Positions 14,656 through 22,729 of a stretch of 64,000 bases of DNA are shown here, one piece after another. This stretch comes from Clostridia bacterium (lineage in GTDB: Bacteria > Bacillota > Clostridia > Oscillospirales > CAG-272). The translations under genes and the position numbers were made by a program. The number at the start of each line of letters is the position of its first letter. Position 1 is the stretch's first letter. Where the stretch lies: the NCBI GenBank assembly GCA_017399145.1, contig JAFQEG010000021.1, forward strand, positions 50,348 to 114,347. Reading direction: 5' to 3'. The notes below the pieces were generated by a model, which worked only from the letters and a program-made list of their open reading frames with translations, had not been told where the DNA came from and did not search any database.

Positions 14656-15216
14656 TTACTTTTTTAGCCTTTGTCCGTCTACAAATGCACTACCAACTCG
14701 CTCACCCAAAACGTAATATGCGTGATTCATTTCGTCATAGGTAATAGGCTTTAGCTTTATTGGGTCAATTTTGTCGTTAGTTAAAACACTCTCGTCGGCG
14801 CAAACGTTTAAAATCTCACCAACTAGTCGACAGGAATCCTCATCGTAGCTTTTTAGCTTACACTCAAGCGCCATAGGTAGCTCGCAAATAATGGGCGCAT
14901 CAACAAGTGGACTCCTTTCTGTGTGAAGTCCGGCTACCTCTAGCTTGTTTAGTACGTCATTTCCCGATACAATGCCAACGTAATCACAGGCAACAACAGT
15001 ATCAGCCGTTGCCATGCTAACGGTAAACGCACCCTTCAAAAGAATATTTTTAGTAGTCTTGTGGTCTGCGCTTACGCAAATAGAAATTTCATTTTCCTCA
15101 CTTATGCCACCCCAAGCCGCATTCATAGCATTAGCAACCCCATTCTCATCATAGGTGCCGATAATCAAAACAGGCTGTGGATAAATTAGTGGTTTAACAC
15201 CAAAGCTTTTTCTCAT
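14656..15216 (-). CDS. Flavin reductase-like FMN-binding protein
   Basis: This is a 186-residue protein of the flavin reductase-like (split-barrel FMN) family. The N-terminal PLIYPQPVLIIGTYDENGVANAMNAAWGGISEENEISICVS and the HKTTKNILLKGAFTVSMAT segment are typical. Such proteins bind FMN and reduce flavins or small oxidised substrates with NAD(P)H. The ribosome site AAGGAGA precedes the ATG. First gene of a two-gene operon with the thioesterase. Confidence 0.9.
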   Translation of the reverse strand: MRKSFGVKPLIYPQPVLIIGTYDENGVANAMNAAWGGISEENEISICVSADHKTTKNILLKGAFTVSMATADTVVACDYVGIVSGNDVLNKLEVAGLHTERSPLVDAPIICELPMALECKLKSYDEDSCRLVGEILNVCADESVLTNDKIDPIKLKPITYDEMNHAYYVLGERVGSAFVDGQRLKK

Positions 15217-15248
15217 TTTTGGTCTCCTTCATAGGTTTTTCTAAATAC

Positions 15249-15277
15249 ATTGTATAACAAAAAATGAAAAATATCAA
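15249..15277 (-). promoter_or_regulatory. Promoter of the flavin reductase-thioesterase operon
   Basis: Minus strand: TTGATA (plus 15272-15277), a 17-base spacer, TACAAT (plus 15249-15254). Moderate match. Confidence 0.5.
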
Positions 15278-15334
15278 GTAGAGATTAGTTTGCTTTAGGA
15301 TATCTCTCCCAATCAAGCACGGTGCGAACATCAT

Positions 15335-15473
15335 CAGCGGAACTAGGAGGCTTTTTCTTGCGAAAAAGAACTTCGCTCGGCTTATATGAGCAAGCTCCTA
15401 ACGCCTTACGCTCGTTTACGCACCCAATTCGCATTTGCTTTGCAAATACGAAGCTGGGTTCGACCTGTTCCGC
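15335..15473. repeat. tRNA-derived inverted-repeat element next to tRNA-Gln
   Basis: The left edge, CAGCGGAACTAGGA at 15335-15348, is identical to 15521-15534, the acceptor/T-arm 3' end of the adjacent tRNA-Gln on the complementary strand. The right edge, CTGGGTTCGACCTGTTCCGC at 15454-15473, resembles the same tRNA 3' region in the opposite orientation. The interior holds hairpins (TTCTT/AAGAA near 15355; TTCGCATTTGC/GCAAATACGAA at 15428-15452) and no credible gene; the overlapping ORFs are compositional. It could be a small non-autonomous element targeting tRNA genes, or a decayed tRNA-like module. Confidence 0.55.
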
Positions 15474-15475
15474 AT

Positions 15476-15517
15476 TCAAAAACAAAAGACCACTCGGGGT
15501 GAGTGGTCTTTTGTTTT
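15476..15517 (-). terminator. Terminator of tRNA-Gln
   Basis: Perfect 15-bp arms (AACAAAAGACCACTC at 15481-15495 and GAGTGGTCTTTTGTT at 15501-15515) lie directly after the CCA end of the tRNA. Confidence 0.9.
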
Positions 15518-15591
15518 TGGCAGCGGAACTAGGATTCGAACCCAGACATACAGAGTCAGAGTCTGCTGTGCTACCTTTACACAATTCCGCT
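15518..15591 (-). tRNA. tRNA-Gln (anticodon CTG), CCA encoded
   Basis: The minus strand folds as a full cloverleaf. Acceptor AGCGGAA/TTCCGCT is perfect, the D stem is GTGT/GCAC, and the anticodon stem GCAGA/TCTGT carries loop CTCTGAC, so the anticodon is CTG reading CAG. T arm is CTGGG/CCTAG with loop TTCGAAT. Discriminator G is followed by an encoded CCA (plus-strand TGG at 15518-15520). It has its own consensus promoter and a strong terminator. Confidence 0.96.
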
Positions 15592-15603
15592 AAGTGCGTT
15601 GAC

Positions 15604-15632
15604 ATTATATCACAAGATAAAAAGGTTGTCAA
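15604..15632 (-). promoter_or_regulatory. Consensus promoter of tRNA-Gln
   Basis: Minus strand: TTGACA (plus 15627-15632), a 17-base spacer, TATAAT (plus 15604-15609). Confidence 0.9.
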
Positions 15633-15718
15633 CTATTTTTTTGAAAAAACCTTAAATATAGCATTTACAAGTAGCGCGAAAGTATGTAAAGGCGTTCAAA
15701 AAAATTTGAAGGGTTTTT

Positions 15719-15752
15719 ACTTTTCGAAAAAAGTCCCAAAATGACGAAAAGT
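15719..15752. promoter_or_regulatory. Candidate operator upstream of the Hsp70-operon promoter
   Basis: ACTTTTCG at 15719-15726 and CGAAAAGT at 15745-15752 are exact inverted repeats 18 bases apart, ending 31 bases before the -35 element. The left half is itself part of an imperfect palindrome (ACTTTTCGAAAAAAGT). A dimeric regulator could bind here; no direct proof. Confidence 0.4.
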
Positions 15753-15783
15753 GAGTTTTTTGTGAACATATTAGCAAAAAATG

Positions 15784-15812
15784 TTGACAAACACATAAAT
15801 ATATAATAAAAT
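15784..15812 (+). promoter_or_regulatory. Promoter of the ten-gene Hsp70-SNF2-AAA operon
   Basis: TTGACA at 15784-15789, a 17-base spacer, then TAAAAT at 15807-15812. The block 15781-15814 matches the TPR-TraG promoter block 5890-5923 at 26 of 34 positions, including the identical ATGTTGACAAA. The leader is about 40 nt, with ribosome site GGAGGGG before the ATG at 15859. Confidence 0.8.
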
Positions 15813-15858
15813 AAAAGTATTATCGTGCGCATATTTTTTATCAAATACGGAGGGGAAA

Positions 15859-17913
15859 ATGGCAGACAATTCATATTTAAATGTAGCGATAGATTTGGGC
15901 ACTGAATCTGTAAAAATAGTTTGTGCCTACAAAACCAAGGACGGAAAGGTTAAAAGACTCTTTCTTACCGACCAAGATGACCCTAATAATCAGCCTTTTA
16001 GTAGCTTGGCGCTTTATCAGGGACCGCCTCAATCTAAATGGGTATTTGGACAGGATATAAACAAAAAGGACGATTATGCAAACATAATAAGAGTAAAGGA
16101 AATGCTTTACCTGTTAGCATCAAAGAATGAAGCAGACAAGGATTACTATGAGAACAAAAGGAAATTTCCAATTTTTATTTTCCCACCAAGACCAGACCAA
16201 CCAAGCATTAAAAATGGTATGAGTCAGCTTGATGAGGACGGATATACCTTTGAGGCAGTTACAACCCCTCAAGAAATGGCACGTGAATTTTTTAAGGCTT
16301 TGTTTGAAAAATGCATAAAAAATCAAACAAAGAAGATTTTAAGTAGCAATCCACACTTAGAGGGAATCAAATACATATCAATATTCCCAGACCCTAAAAT
16401 GAAAGAGGATTACAAGAATGAGCTTGTAGATTTGATTGCGTATGGTGCTGGAATTGACGATATATTTGATAAAAAATCACTCCCAATTGTGTCTATGTCA
16501 ACTCCACAAGCAATCGCAATCGGTGCTTACGTTGAGAAAATGATAAAGGCAAACGACTATTCAAACGATGACAATAAGACCTTAATTTTCGATATAGGCG
16601 AAAGAAATATTTCTGTTGCAAAGGTTGACGTTAAGAACAGTGTAAGTGGAAAACAGGGGGAAATTAGCATTTGCGTAGATGGCGTAGATGAGAACGAATC
16701 CGAGTGTGCTATCGGTGGCACAGATATTGACGTTGCAATTGGTGAATACGTAAAGAGGAAAACCGAGGAAAATCTTCCTAAGGGCGAAAAATCGAGCATT
16801 GTTCAAGACTATATGTCCTATCGTCAGCAGTATCGCTTGCTAAGACATGTAAAAAGCGCAAAGAAGGGCTTCTTATATTTCGATCAAGCCTACGTTTTAG
16901 TAGAAAAAAGCATCAACTATGAAATTCCTGTTACAAAGGACGAATTTGTAGACATTATCTTCAATAATGGAAATGCAGTAGGAGAAAAAATTGCAAATTA
17001 CATTATTTCTGTGCTTGAAAGACAGGGTAATGAAAACGTAAAAAATGTTCTCTTAGTCGGTGGAGGCGCCGCATCTTACCATCTTCGTGATTACATTGAA
17101 GAAAAATGTAGCTCAGAGGAAAATGCTGGTAGGCTAGGACACGTAGTAATTTCAGCAACCGATAACGACGAAGACAAATTAAGCGAGTACTTTTCTGCAA
17201 TAGGTGCCGCAATGCTTGAGCCAAGTGGACTCTTGCTAAAGGTGGTATCTGCATACACCTATGGCACAAGTAGAATACAGTACGTACCCGTTGGTGGCAC
17301 CTACAAAGAGGAAAGAGTATTTACAATATGGATTAACCGTGGAGATGAGATAAGTAGCTTTGACCCTACTCCTGAGTGCGTGTCTAAAGCTAAATTTAGT
17401 GACTCTGTGTTTAGATACCCATATAGATTAAACCGTGATGTTTATTATGCCGAAGAGGATGAAAGAAACCATAATTACGAGGCATTTATTTACAGGGAGC
17501 CGCTAGTTCTTGGTAATCCAGAGAGCAAGGAATTTAAAAGGGCGCAGGAAAAGGGCGTAGTTACTATTGGAACAGCCAAAATTAAGTTGGCAATAATGCT
17601 AGATGGTAAAAAGGTGCCCTTCGAAGAGATATATTCAAAATATCCTGATCAACCATATATAAGATCGTACATTGAGAATATCAATGGAGTGAACTATGAA
17701 TACTTAGGATTGAATAAACGCTCTGTGTTCTTTAAGCAGGGTGCAAGAATTTCCTCAAATGGTAGGGTAACACCATACTATGAAATTGACGTAGATAGAA
17801 CTAAAAAAATGAACAATGGTGAGTTTTACGTAAATATTGGAAAACAGAAGTACGGTGTAGAGTATTTTACCTTCGACGGAAAGCTTGATCCATTTACGCC
17901 AGAGACAAACTAA
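15859..17913 (+). CDS. Hsp70/actin-fold ATPase, first gene of the large operon
   Basis: This is a 684-residue protein with the nucleotide-binding motifs of the Hsp70/actin superfamily: phosphate-1 VAIDLGTESVKI at residues 9-20, phosphate-2 LIFDIGERNISVAKV near 241, and adenosine motif LLVGGGAASYHLRDYI near 397. After about residue 460 the sequence does not resemble a DnaK substrate-binding domain; it is a 220-residue region I do not recognise. It is therefore Hsp70-like in its ATPase but not a general chaperone. Such divergent ATPases often serve as regulated clamps or assembly factors. It is followed after 12 bases by the SNF2 helicase with a clear ribosome site, so the two are co-translated. 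Confidence 0.88.
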   Translation: MADNSYLNVAIDLGTESVKIVCAYKTKDGKVKRLFLTDQDDPNNQPFSSLALYQGPPQSKWVFGQDINKKDDYANIIRVKEMLYLLASKNEADKDYYENKRKFPIFIFPPRPDQPSIKNGMSQLDEDGYTFEAVTTPQEMAREFFKALFEKCIKNQTKKILSSNPHLEGIKYISIFPDPKMKEDYKNELVDLIAYGAGIDDIFDKKSLPIVSMSTPQAIAIGAYVEKMIKANDYSNDDNKTLIFDIGERNISVAKVDVKNSVSGKQGEISICVDGVDENESECAIGGTDIDVAIGEYVKRKTEENLPKGEKSSIVQDYMSYRQQYRLLRHVKSAKKGFLYFDQAYVLVEKSINYEIPVTKDEFVDIIFNNGNAVGEKIANYIISVLERQGNENVKNVLLVGGGAASYHLRDYIEEKCSSEENAGRLGHVVISATDNDEDKLSEYFSAIGAAMLEPSGLLLKVVSAYTYGTSRIQYVPVGGTYKEERVFTIWINRGDEISSFDPTPECVSKAKFSDSVFRYPYRLNRDVYYAEEDERNHNYEAFIYREPLVLGNPESKEFKRAQEKGVVTIGTAKIKLAIMLDGKKVPFEEIYSKYPDQPYIRSYIENINGVNYEYLGLNKRSVFFKQGARISSNGRVTPYYEIDVDRTKKMNNGEFYVNIGKQKYGVEYFTFDGKLDPFTPETN

Positions 17914-17928
17914 ACAAGGAGAAAAGTG

Positions 17929-20892
17929 ATGGCAGAGGAAACTTTAAACGACAATTATAAAATAAATAAATATAAGATTGTCTTCAGCGACAATAGTAAT
18001 GAAAACATAACCATCGATTCACTAGTTCAAGAGCCTGTTGATTTAAACAAGAATTTGGAGCTTCAGGTTTCTCTTGTTGAAACTCTTGACAAGTATGATG
18101 ATATGCAGTTGAAAATCAGCTCTAATTCATACAGAAAGGTGGGCGAATACGGCATAGAGTATGACGAAAATATCCATGGTGGTGAAGCTGAAAACCCAGA
18201 GGGAAACGTTATTCTTAATGCACAGCGTAAGGCAGCCAAATATTTCCTAGGAACCCTTCGTGGCTTTGGTATTCTAGCGGACACCGTTGGCTCAGGTAAA
18301 ACCTATGAGGCTGGTGTGATTTTGTCCGAGCTTGCTTTAACCGGTAAAATTACGAACCTTCTTATCGTTGTACCAAATAGAGAGCTCCTTGTAAAATGGA
18401 AAAGGACCATAGAGTACGAATTCGGTATGGGCAAGGACACAATTTACGAGGTTGAGGATATTTCCAAGTTCTCAATCAAGGACGAAAACGGAAAAAGGAT
18501 AAGTGCCTTTACTACTGAAAAGTTTAACAAAAAGGGCGAAACAATAACTCTTTCAAAGCCTAACGTGGCAATGATTGTAACAAAGGATAATTTTGTTAAA
18601 TGGAATAAATGCTATTCGGCAGTAGAGAATCTATTGTTTGAATGTATAGTAGTAGATGAGGCACACTTCTTGAACGATGAAGAGGGCGATGGTGCGATTG
18701 CGCTACGACTTCTTTCAAGGCTTATGCAAAATAAGAAGATTGCTAACAAGGATAACTGTCTTCTTATTACTGCTACTCCACACTCAGGCAACCTAGAAAA
18801 GATGTTTAATCTATGGTATTTCAAGATTGCAGATGGTGGATATCCAAACGACTTTTATTCTCCAAGTGGCAAACCAAAAAGCGAAAAATATAATCAATAC
18901 AAAAAGCTTTTTGATAGCAACTGTAGATATGCAAAAACCGTTTCGGAATTTATCGAGGCGGCAAAGGATGAGTTCATAACCATCGCCAGTGACGAGGGTC
19001 GTGCATTCGCTGAATATCTTGGAAGGGAAGGCATAACTCTAGATCAGTATAGAGAGCTAACCGAGCTAGGAAGAAGAAATATAAGAGATAAATTCTTAGA
19101 TGCTAAGGAAAATTCAGCAATTAAGGAAAGTGTATTAAAGAAGGTTTCTAATCTCTATCATAGAAAAGTTATAGGTATGATAATGAGAAGAGAAACTCAA
19201 ACACATAGCAACGGTATTCAAAAGGACGTAACTAACATTTTCATCTGTCCTGTAAATGAAAAAACTCTCAAAATGAGAGAGGAAGACCTTCAGGAAAGAT
19301 GGAAGGCTGGTGACGGTATTTGCGAAAATCTTGATAGAATGTATGAGCCAGACGCTATCAAGATTAAAAGAGGAAACAAAACTATAAGCATATCCCTTGA
19401 AGAATACCTTAAGGAAAGAAGCAACAAGAAAAAGGTGGATATCATCATAGACGATGTGCTGTCCAATTCCTTATTTAAGGCAGATAGTAATACACCATTT
19501 ATTCAAGCGGGTAGCGCAGGATGCTACAAGCAGCTTTTAAGCGAAAACAAGAAGGATATCGAAAATGGATTGCTAGATAATCAGTTTAGAATTATGTATG
19601 ATTATGATAGCGAAAAGCCTGAAAACGTGTTCAACTTTAAGCTTAAGGAGCTTGAAAGAATTCTTGAAAACAACCCAGACGATAAAATAATAGTATTCTT
19701 TGATTATCAAAGGAAATGCAACATTGATTCCGAACCAGAATGGAACAAGATTTACGATGCATTTTCATCGGATCCTCGTTTTAAGGATAGACTAATTCTT
19801 GCTACCACAGGTAAAGAGGTGGTAAGTGAATATAACGCAAGGTCAAATGCTATATTCCTAGCAGGCTCGGAAAAGTACACTGAGGGTATCGATATGCAAA
19901 GTGGACATATTGTTGTAAACTTCTCAGTAACTCACGACCCAGTTGCAATGTCTCAAAGAGTAGGACGTGTATTTAGACTTGGTCAGGATAGAAACGTTCA
20001 AATTATTTCACTTGCTATGATGAACGAGCTAGAGGGCTATGCCCTTGCATATCAAACCTGCATAGGCTTGCTATCTACAAACGAGGGTGATGCCACAATT
20101 ATTGCAGGCTGTAATAGTGAAAATATGAAGGCATTTACCTGTAAATCCTGTGAGGATATGAAGCTTATGACCATAAAGGAATACGACGAGGAAAAGGATG
20201 AGGAAGGTTACATATACTGTAAAAATCCTTTGTGTAAGATCCAAAGTGGTGGCGACAAGAACAAGGGAATGCCATACACAGAAATCACAGCAACAGAGTA
20301 TAAATGTACCTCTTGTGGAGAAAAGCTAAGCAAGAGATTTAGCGAGGACAACGGCTATTATTGCCTATCTAGAAGTGATTCAGCTAGTGGTAAGATGTAT
20401 AGCATTGCCGACCCACAAAACAAGATAGTAATAGGCTGTTCAAAGCTTTGCGTTATAAAGCACTGTGCAAAAATTGCAAGCTTTGGTAAGGACGGTGTAA
20501 CCGTGCCTTGTGCTATTTTGAAAACTGGTGCAGACGACATAAACGACGCAAGAGCGCTTTGTATGAGGTGTGAAAACCTTAGAAAAGGCTTCTGCGATAA
20601 AAGGTGCTCAATGCTTTCAGCACTTGATTTTAGTGATTGTGGTAAGTGCTCGGATGCAAATTGTCATCCTAAGCCACACAAGATACAATTCGAAAACGAT
20701 ATGGCAGAATGTCCAGCATGTAAGAAAGGAACACTCAAGCCATCTGGCACAAAGACCTTTGCATCTTACCTATATCAGTCCTTTGAGTATGGTAGGAAGA
20801 AAATAGGAAGCGATTCCTTCTGTAAACGACTTTTAGGCGATAAGAATTCTGTTACAGATATTAGAATGGTCTTAGACAAGCACCAGGATTAG
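17929..20892 (+). CDS. SNF2-family helicase/translocase with C-terminal zinc-cluster region
   Basis: This is a 987-residue superfamily-2 ATPase. Motif I is ADTVGSGKTYEAG near residue 117, motif II VVDEAHFLND near 241, motif III TATPHSGN near 281, and the second RecA domain has EGIDMQSGHIVVNFS and SQRVGRVFRLGQDRNVQII near 675. These are SNF2/RapA-like double-stranded DNA translocase features. From about residue 735 to 940 there are many Cys pairs (CKSCEDM, CTSCGEK, CMRCENL, CGKCSDANC, CPACKKG), implying several zinc ribbons that may bind nucleic acid or protein. A GTG one codon upstream is possible; AAGGAG is spaced for the ATG at 17929. Second gene of the operon, 15 bases after the Hsp70-like gene. 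Confidence 0.9.
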   Translation: MAEETLNDNYKINKYKIVFSDNSNENITIDSLVQEPVDLNKNLELQVSLVETLDKYDDMQLKISSNSYRKVGEYGIEYDENIHGGEAENPEGNVILNAQRKAAKYFLGTLRGFGILADTVGSGKTYEAGVILSELALTGKITNLLIVVPNRELLVKWKRTIEYEFGMGKDTIYEVEDISKFSIKDENGKRISAFTTEKFNKKGETITLSKPNVAMIVTKDNFVKWNKCYSAVENLLFECIVVDEAHFLNDEEGDGAIALRLLSRLMQNKKIANKDNCLLITATPHSGNLEKMFNLWYFKIADGGYPNDFYSPSGKPKSEKYNQYKKLFDSNCRYAKTVSEFIEAAKDEFITIASDEGRAFAEYLGREGITLDQYRELTELGRRNIRDKFLDAKENSAIKESVLKKVSNLYHRKVIGMIMRRETQTHSNGIQKDVTNIFICPVNEKTLKMREEDLQERWKAGDGICENLDRMYEPDAIKIKRGNKTISISLEEYLKERSNKKKVDIIIDDVLSNSLFKADSNTPFIQAGSAGCYKQLLSENKKDIENGLLDNQFRIMYDYDSEKPENVFNFKLKELERILENNPDDKIIVFFDYQRKCNIDSEPEWNKIYDAFSSDPRFKDRLILATTGKEVVSEYNARSNAIFLAGSEKYTEGIDMQSGHIVVNFSVTHDPVAMSQRVGRVFRLGQDRNVQIISLAMMNELEGYALAYQTCIGLLSTNEGDATIIAGCNSENMKAFTCKSCEDMKLMTIKEYDEEKDEEGYIYCKNPLCKIQSGGDKNKGMPYTEITATEYKCTSCGEKLSKRFSEDNGYYCLSRSDSASGKMYSIADPQNKIVIGCSKLCVIKHCAKIASFGKDGVTVPCAILKTGADDINDARALCMRCENLRKGFCDKRCSMLSALDFSDCGKCSDANCHPKPHKIQFENDMAECPACKKGTLKPSGTKTFASYLYQSFEYGRKKIGSDSFCKRLLGDKNSVTDIRMVLDKHQD

Positions 20893-20941
20893 TAAATCCT
20901 TATGTAGAGTGAGGACAATCCAACGACGAAAGGGAGAAATA

Positions 20942-22714
20942 ATGCAAACGATATACATAAAAAGTGGTGACGAATGCTTTAAAAGCCTACTAATGCTTTA
21001 CGAAAGTGGCTATGGCAAGGATATATATTCCGTCTCAAACAACACCATTATTTTCAACAATTGTTGCTTTACTATGATAGAAAAAACAAATAATGAAAAT
21101 GATGAACAAAAAGACGGTGATAGTTATCCAATGGACCCTCAAAAAGGTTCACCTGCCTTTGCTAACTTCCGTAGAGGCGAAAGAGGAATCAAAACCAGTA
21201 TGGCAAGATGGAAGGAGTTAATTACAGAGGTAAGTAAGAGCTTCCACAAGGAAAACACCTGGTTAAGATACGACACAACAAGCTCCGAGGCAAGTCCAGA
21301 GGTAATAAAGGCTGACATGAATAAAATTAAAGCCTTCTTGAATAGATTTTGGGACGAAAGAATAGCCAAGAATTTTGAAATTGACTATAAGCTAAACCCA
21401 AATGCAAGTGATGCAATTACAACTATTTACGGTGCTAGCTTAAGGCTTGGTATTTGTGTTGAACGTCCAAAGGAGGAAATACCAATTGTAGGTAGAATCT
21501 TCTTTAAAAGAGAGCTAAATAATAGCCTTGTGCCATTACCCTATCAGGTGGCTGAAAACATTTCAGAAAAGCTAAAGATTTTTGAAAAACCAAACGGCAC
21601 CTCAAGGACAACACAAAGGGGCGCAGACGAGGACAATTACGATTTCAACCATCTATCAACGGCGCTTCAAGAGGGAATACAAAGGTGTATTGCTGACGAT
21701 AGCGAGCTAGGACTTGCTAACTATTTGATTGTAAAAAGCGATAGAGATCAAAATGGCGCAATCATTGATGATAATAAGATAATCGAGAATATTATTAAAA
21801 AGGCCACAGAGGAAGACATAAAGGTAGAGGAAATTACTTGTAAAAACATCAAAATGCTCTATATGTTTCAGGTAAGAACAAGAAATAGAGTATATGAGGT
21901 AAAATACAATGACAGACCCGTTCTTAGAATAATGATAGATATGAACGAGGACTTTTCCATGAGGTGCCTATGCTGTAATGAGTCAGAATTACTAGTAGAA
22001 AGAAATACCGTAACCTTTAGAAAATATGACGAAAACGGCAAAGAGGAGTCGGTTGAAAGAGCTACACTAGACTTCAGTGATACAATGAATACAGGATTGC
22101 CTATAACAGACCCAATGTATGTAAGAGTTATGGAAAAGCTAGGCGATCACATTAAGCTAATTACCTGTAATGAGGCAAACGGCTGTAAACGTATTAAATG
22201 TAGCTGTGATATTGTTAAAGCGGATGCAATGGGCGATGTAGGTAACAGAGAATATTGTGCCGATTGCGAAAAATTCGAGGTAATTTATCACGTTGACGGA
22301 AAGCCTAGGTGCACTAGCAAGCTTGTTTACGATTGTGAAAAGAACGACCTTGTTGTTGCTCAAAACGGTCAAACCTGCAAGGTTTGTGGTAGAACCTATT
22401 ATCAATCAAAACTTACCGATGGAATGTGCGAATTTTGTCAGGGAACTGATGAGGAGCAAATAAAGAAAGCAACAAAGCTTTATAAAATCTACTCAGAAGC
22501 ACTTTCACCAATGACACGATTGACCCATCTATTTGCAGAAAAGGGTTGCTTTGAGGACGAGGAGGTAATTGTGTTTAAGCTAGGAAACGATTATTACACA
22601 ATAGATAAGCTACAGTCCTTAGGAAACAGCAAAAAATTCCTTTCAACGGCGAAATTCAAGTATAGAGTGATGACCGAAAAGAAAAAGGAACCTAAGAAAC
22701 AAGTACAAGAGTAA
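20942..22714 (+). CDS. Zinc-cluster protein of unknown function
   Basis: This is a 590-residue protein. The ATG at 20942 is preceded by AGGGAG at correct spacing; an upstream GTG at 20909 is unlikely. The first 340 or so residues have no recognised motif. From about 340 on there are Cys-rich segments: CLCCNES near 342, CNEANGCKRIKCSC near 407, YCADCEKF near 438, CKVCGRTYY near 479 and MCEFCQG near 495. These suggest two or three zinc-binding knuckles, echoing the zinc-cluster tail of the helicase before it. The C-terminus is Lys-rich (KKKEPKKQ). It probably works with the SNF2 protein as an adaptor; no enzyme motif is seen. Confidence 0.8.
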   Translation: MQTIYIKSGDECFKSLLMLYESGYGKDIYSVSNNTIIFNNCCFTMIEKTNNENDEQKDGDSYPMDPQKGSPAFANFRRGERGIKTSMARWKELITEVSKSFHKENTWLRYDTTSSEASPEVIKADMNKIKAFLNRFWDERIAKNFEIDYKLNPNASDAITTIYGASLRLGICVERPKEEIPIVGRIFFKRELNNSLVPLPYQVAENISEKLKIFEKPNGTSRTTQRGADEDNYDFNHLSTALQEGIQRCIADDSELGLANYLIVKSDRDQNGAIIDDNKIIENIIKKATEEDIKVEEITCKNIKMLYMFQVRTRNRVYEVKYNDRPVLRIMIDMNEDFSMRCLCCNESELLVERNTVTFRKYDENGKEESVERATLDFSDTMNTGLPITDPMYVRVMEKLGDHIKLITCNEANGCKRIKCSCDIVKADAMGDVGNREYCADCEKFEVIYHVDGKPRCTSKLVYDCEKNDLVVAQNGQTCKVCGRTYYQSKLTDGMCEFCQGTDEEQIKKATKLYKIYSEALSPMTRLTHLFAEKGCFEDEEVIVFKLGNDYYTIDKLQSLGNSKKFLSTAKFKYRVMTEKKKEPKKQVQE

Positions 22715-22729
22715 GAGGAAATAACCGAA

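Noticed and set aside
15285-15744. Overlapping ORFs on both strands around tRNA-Gln
   Set aside because: They run through the tRNA gene, its terminator and the tRNA-derived element; no start signals or protein-like composition.
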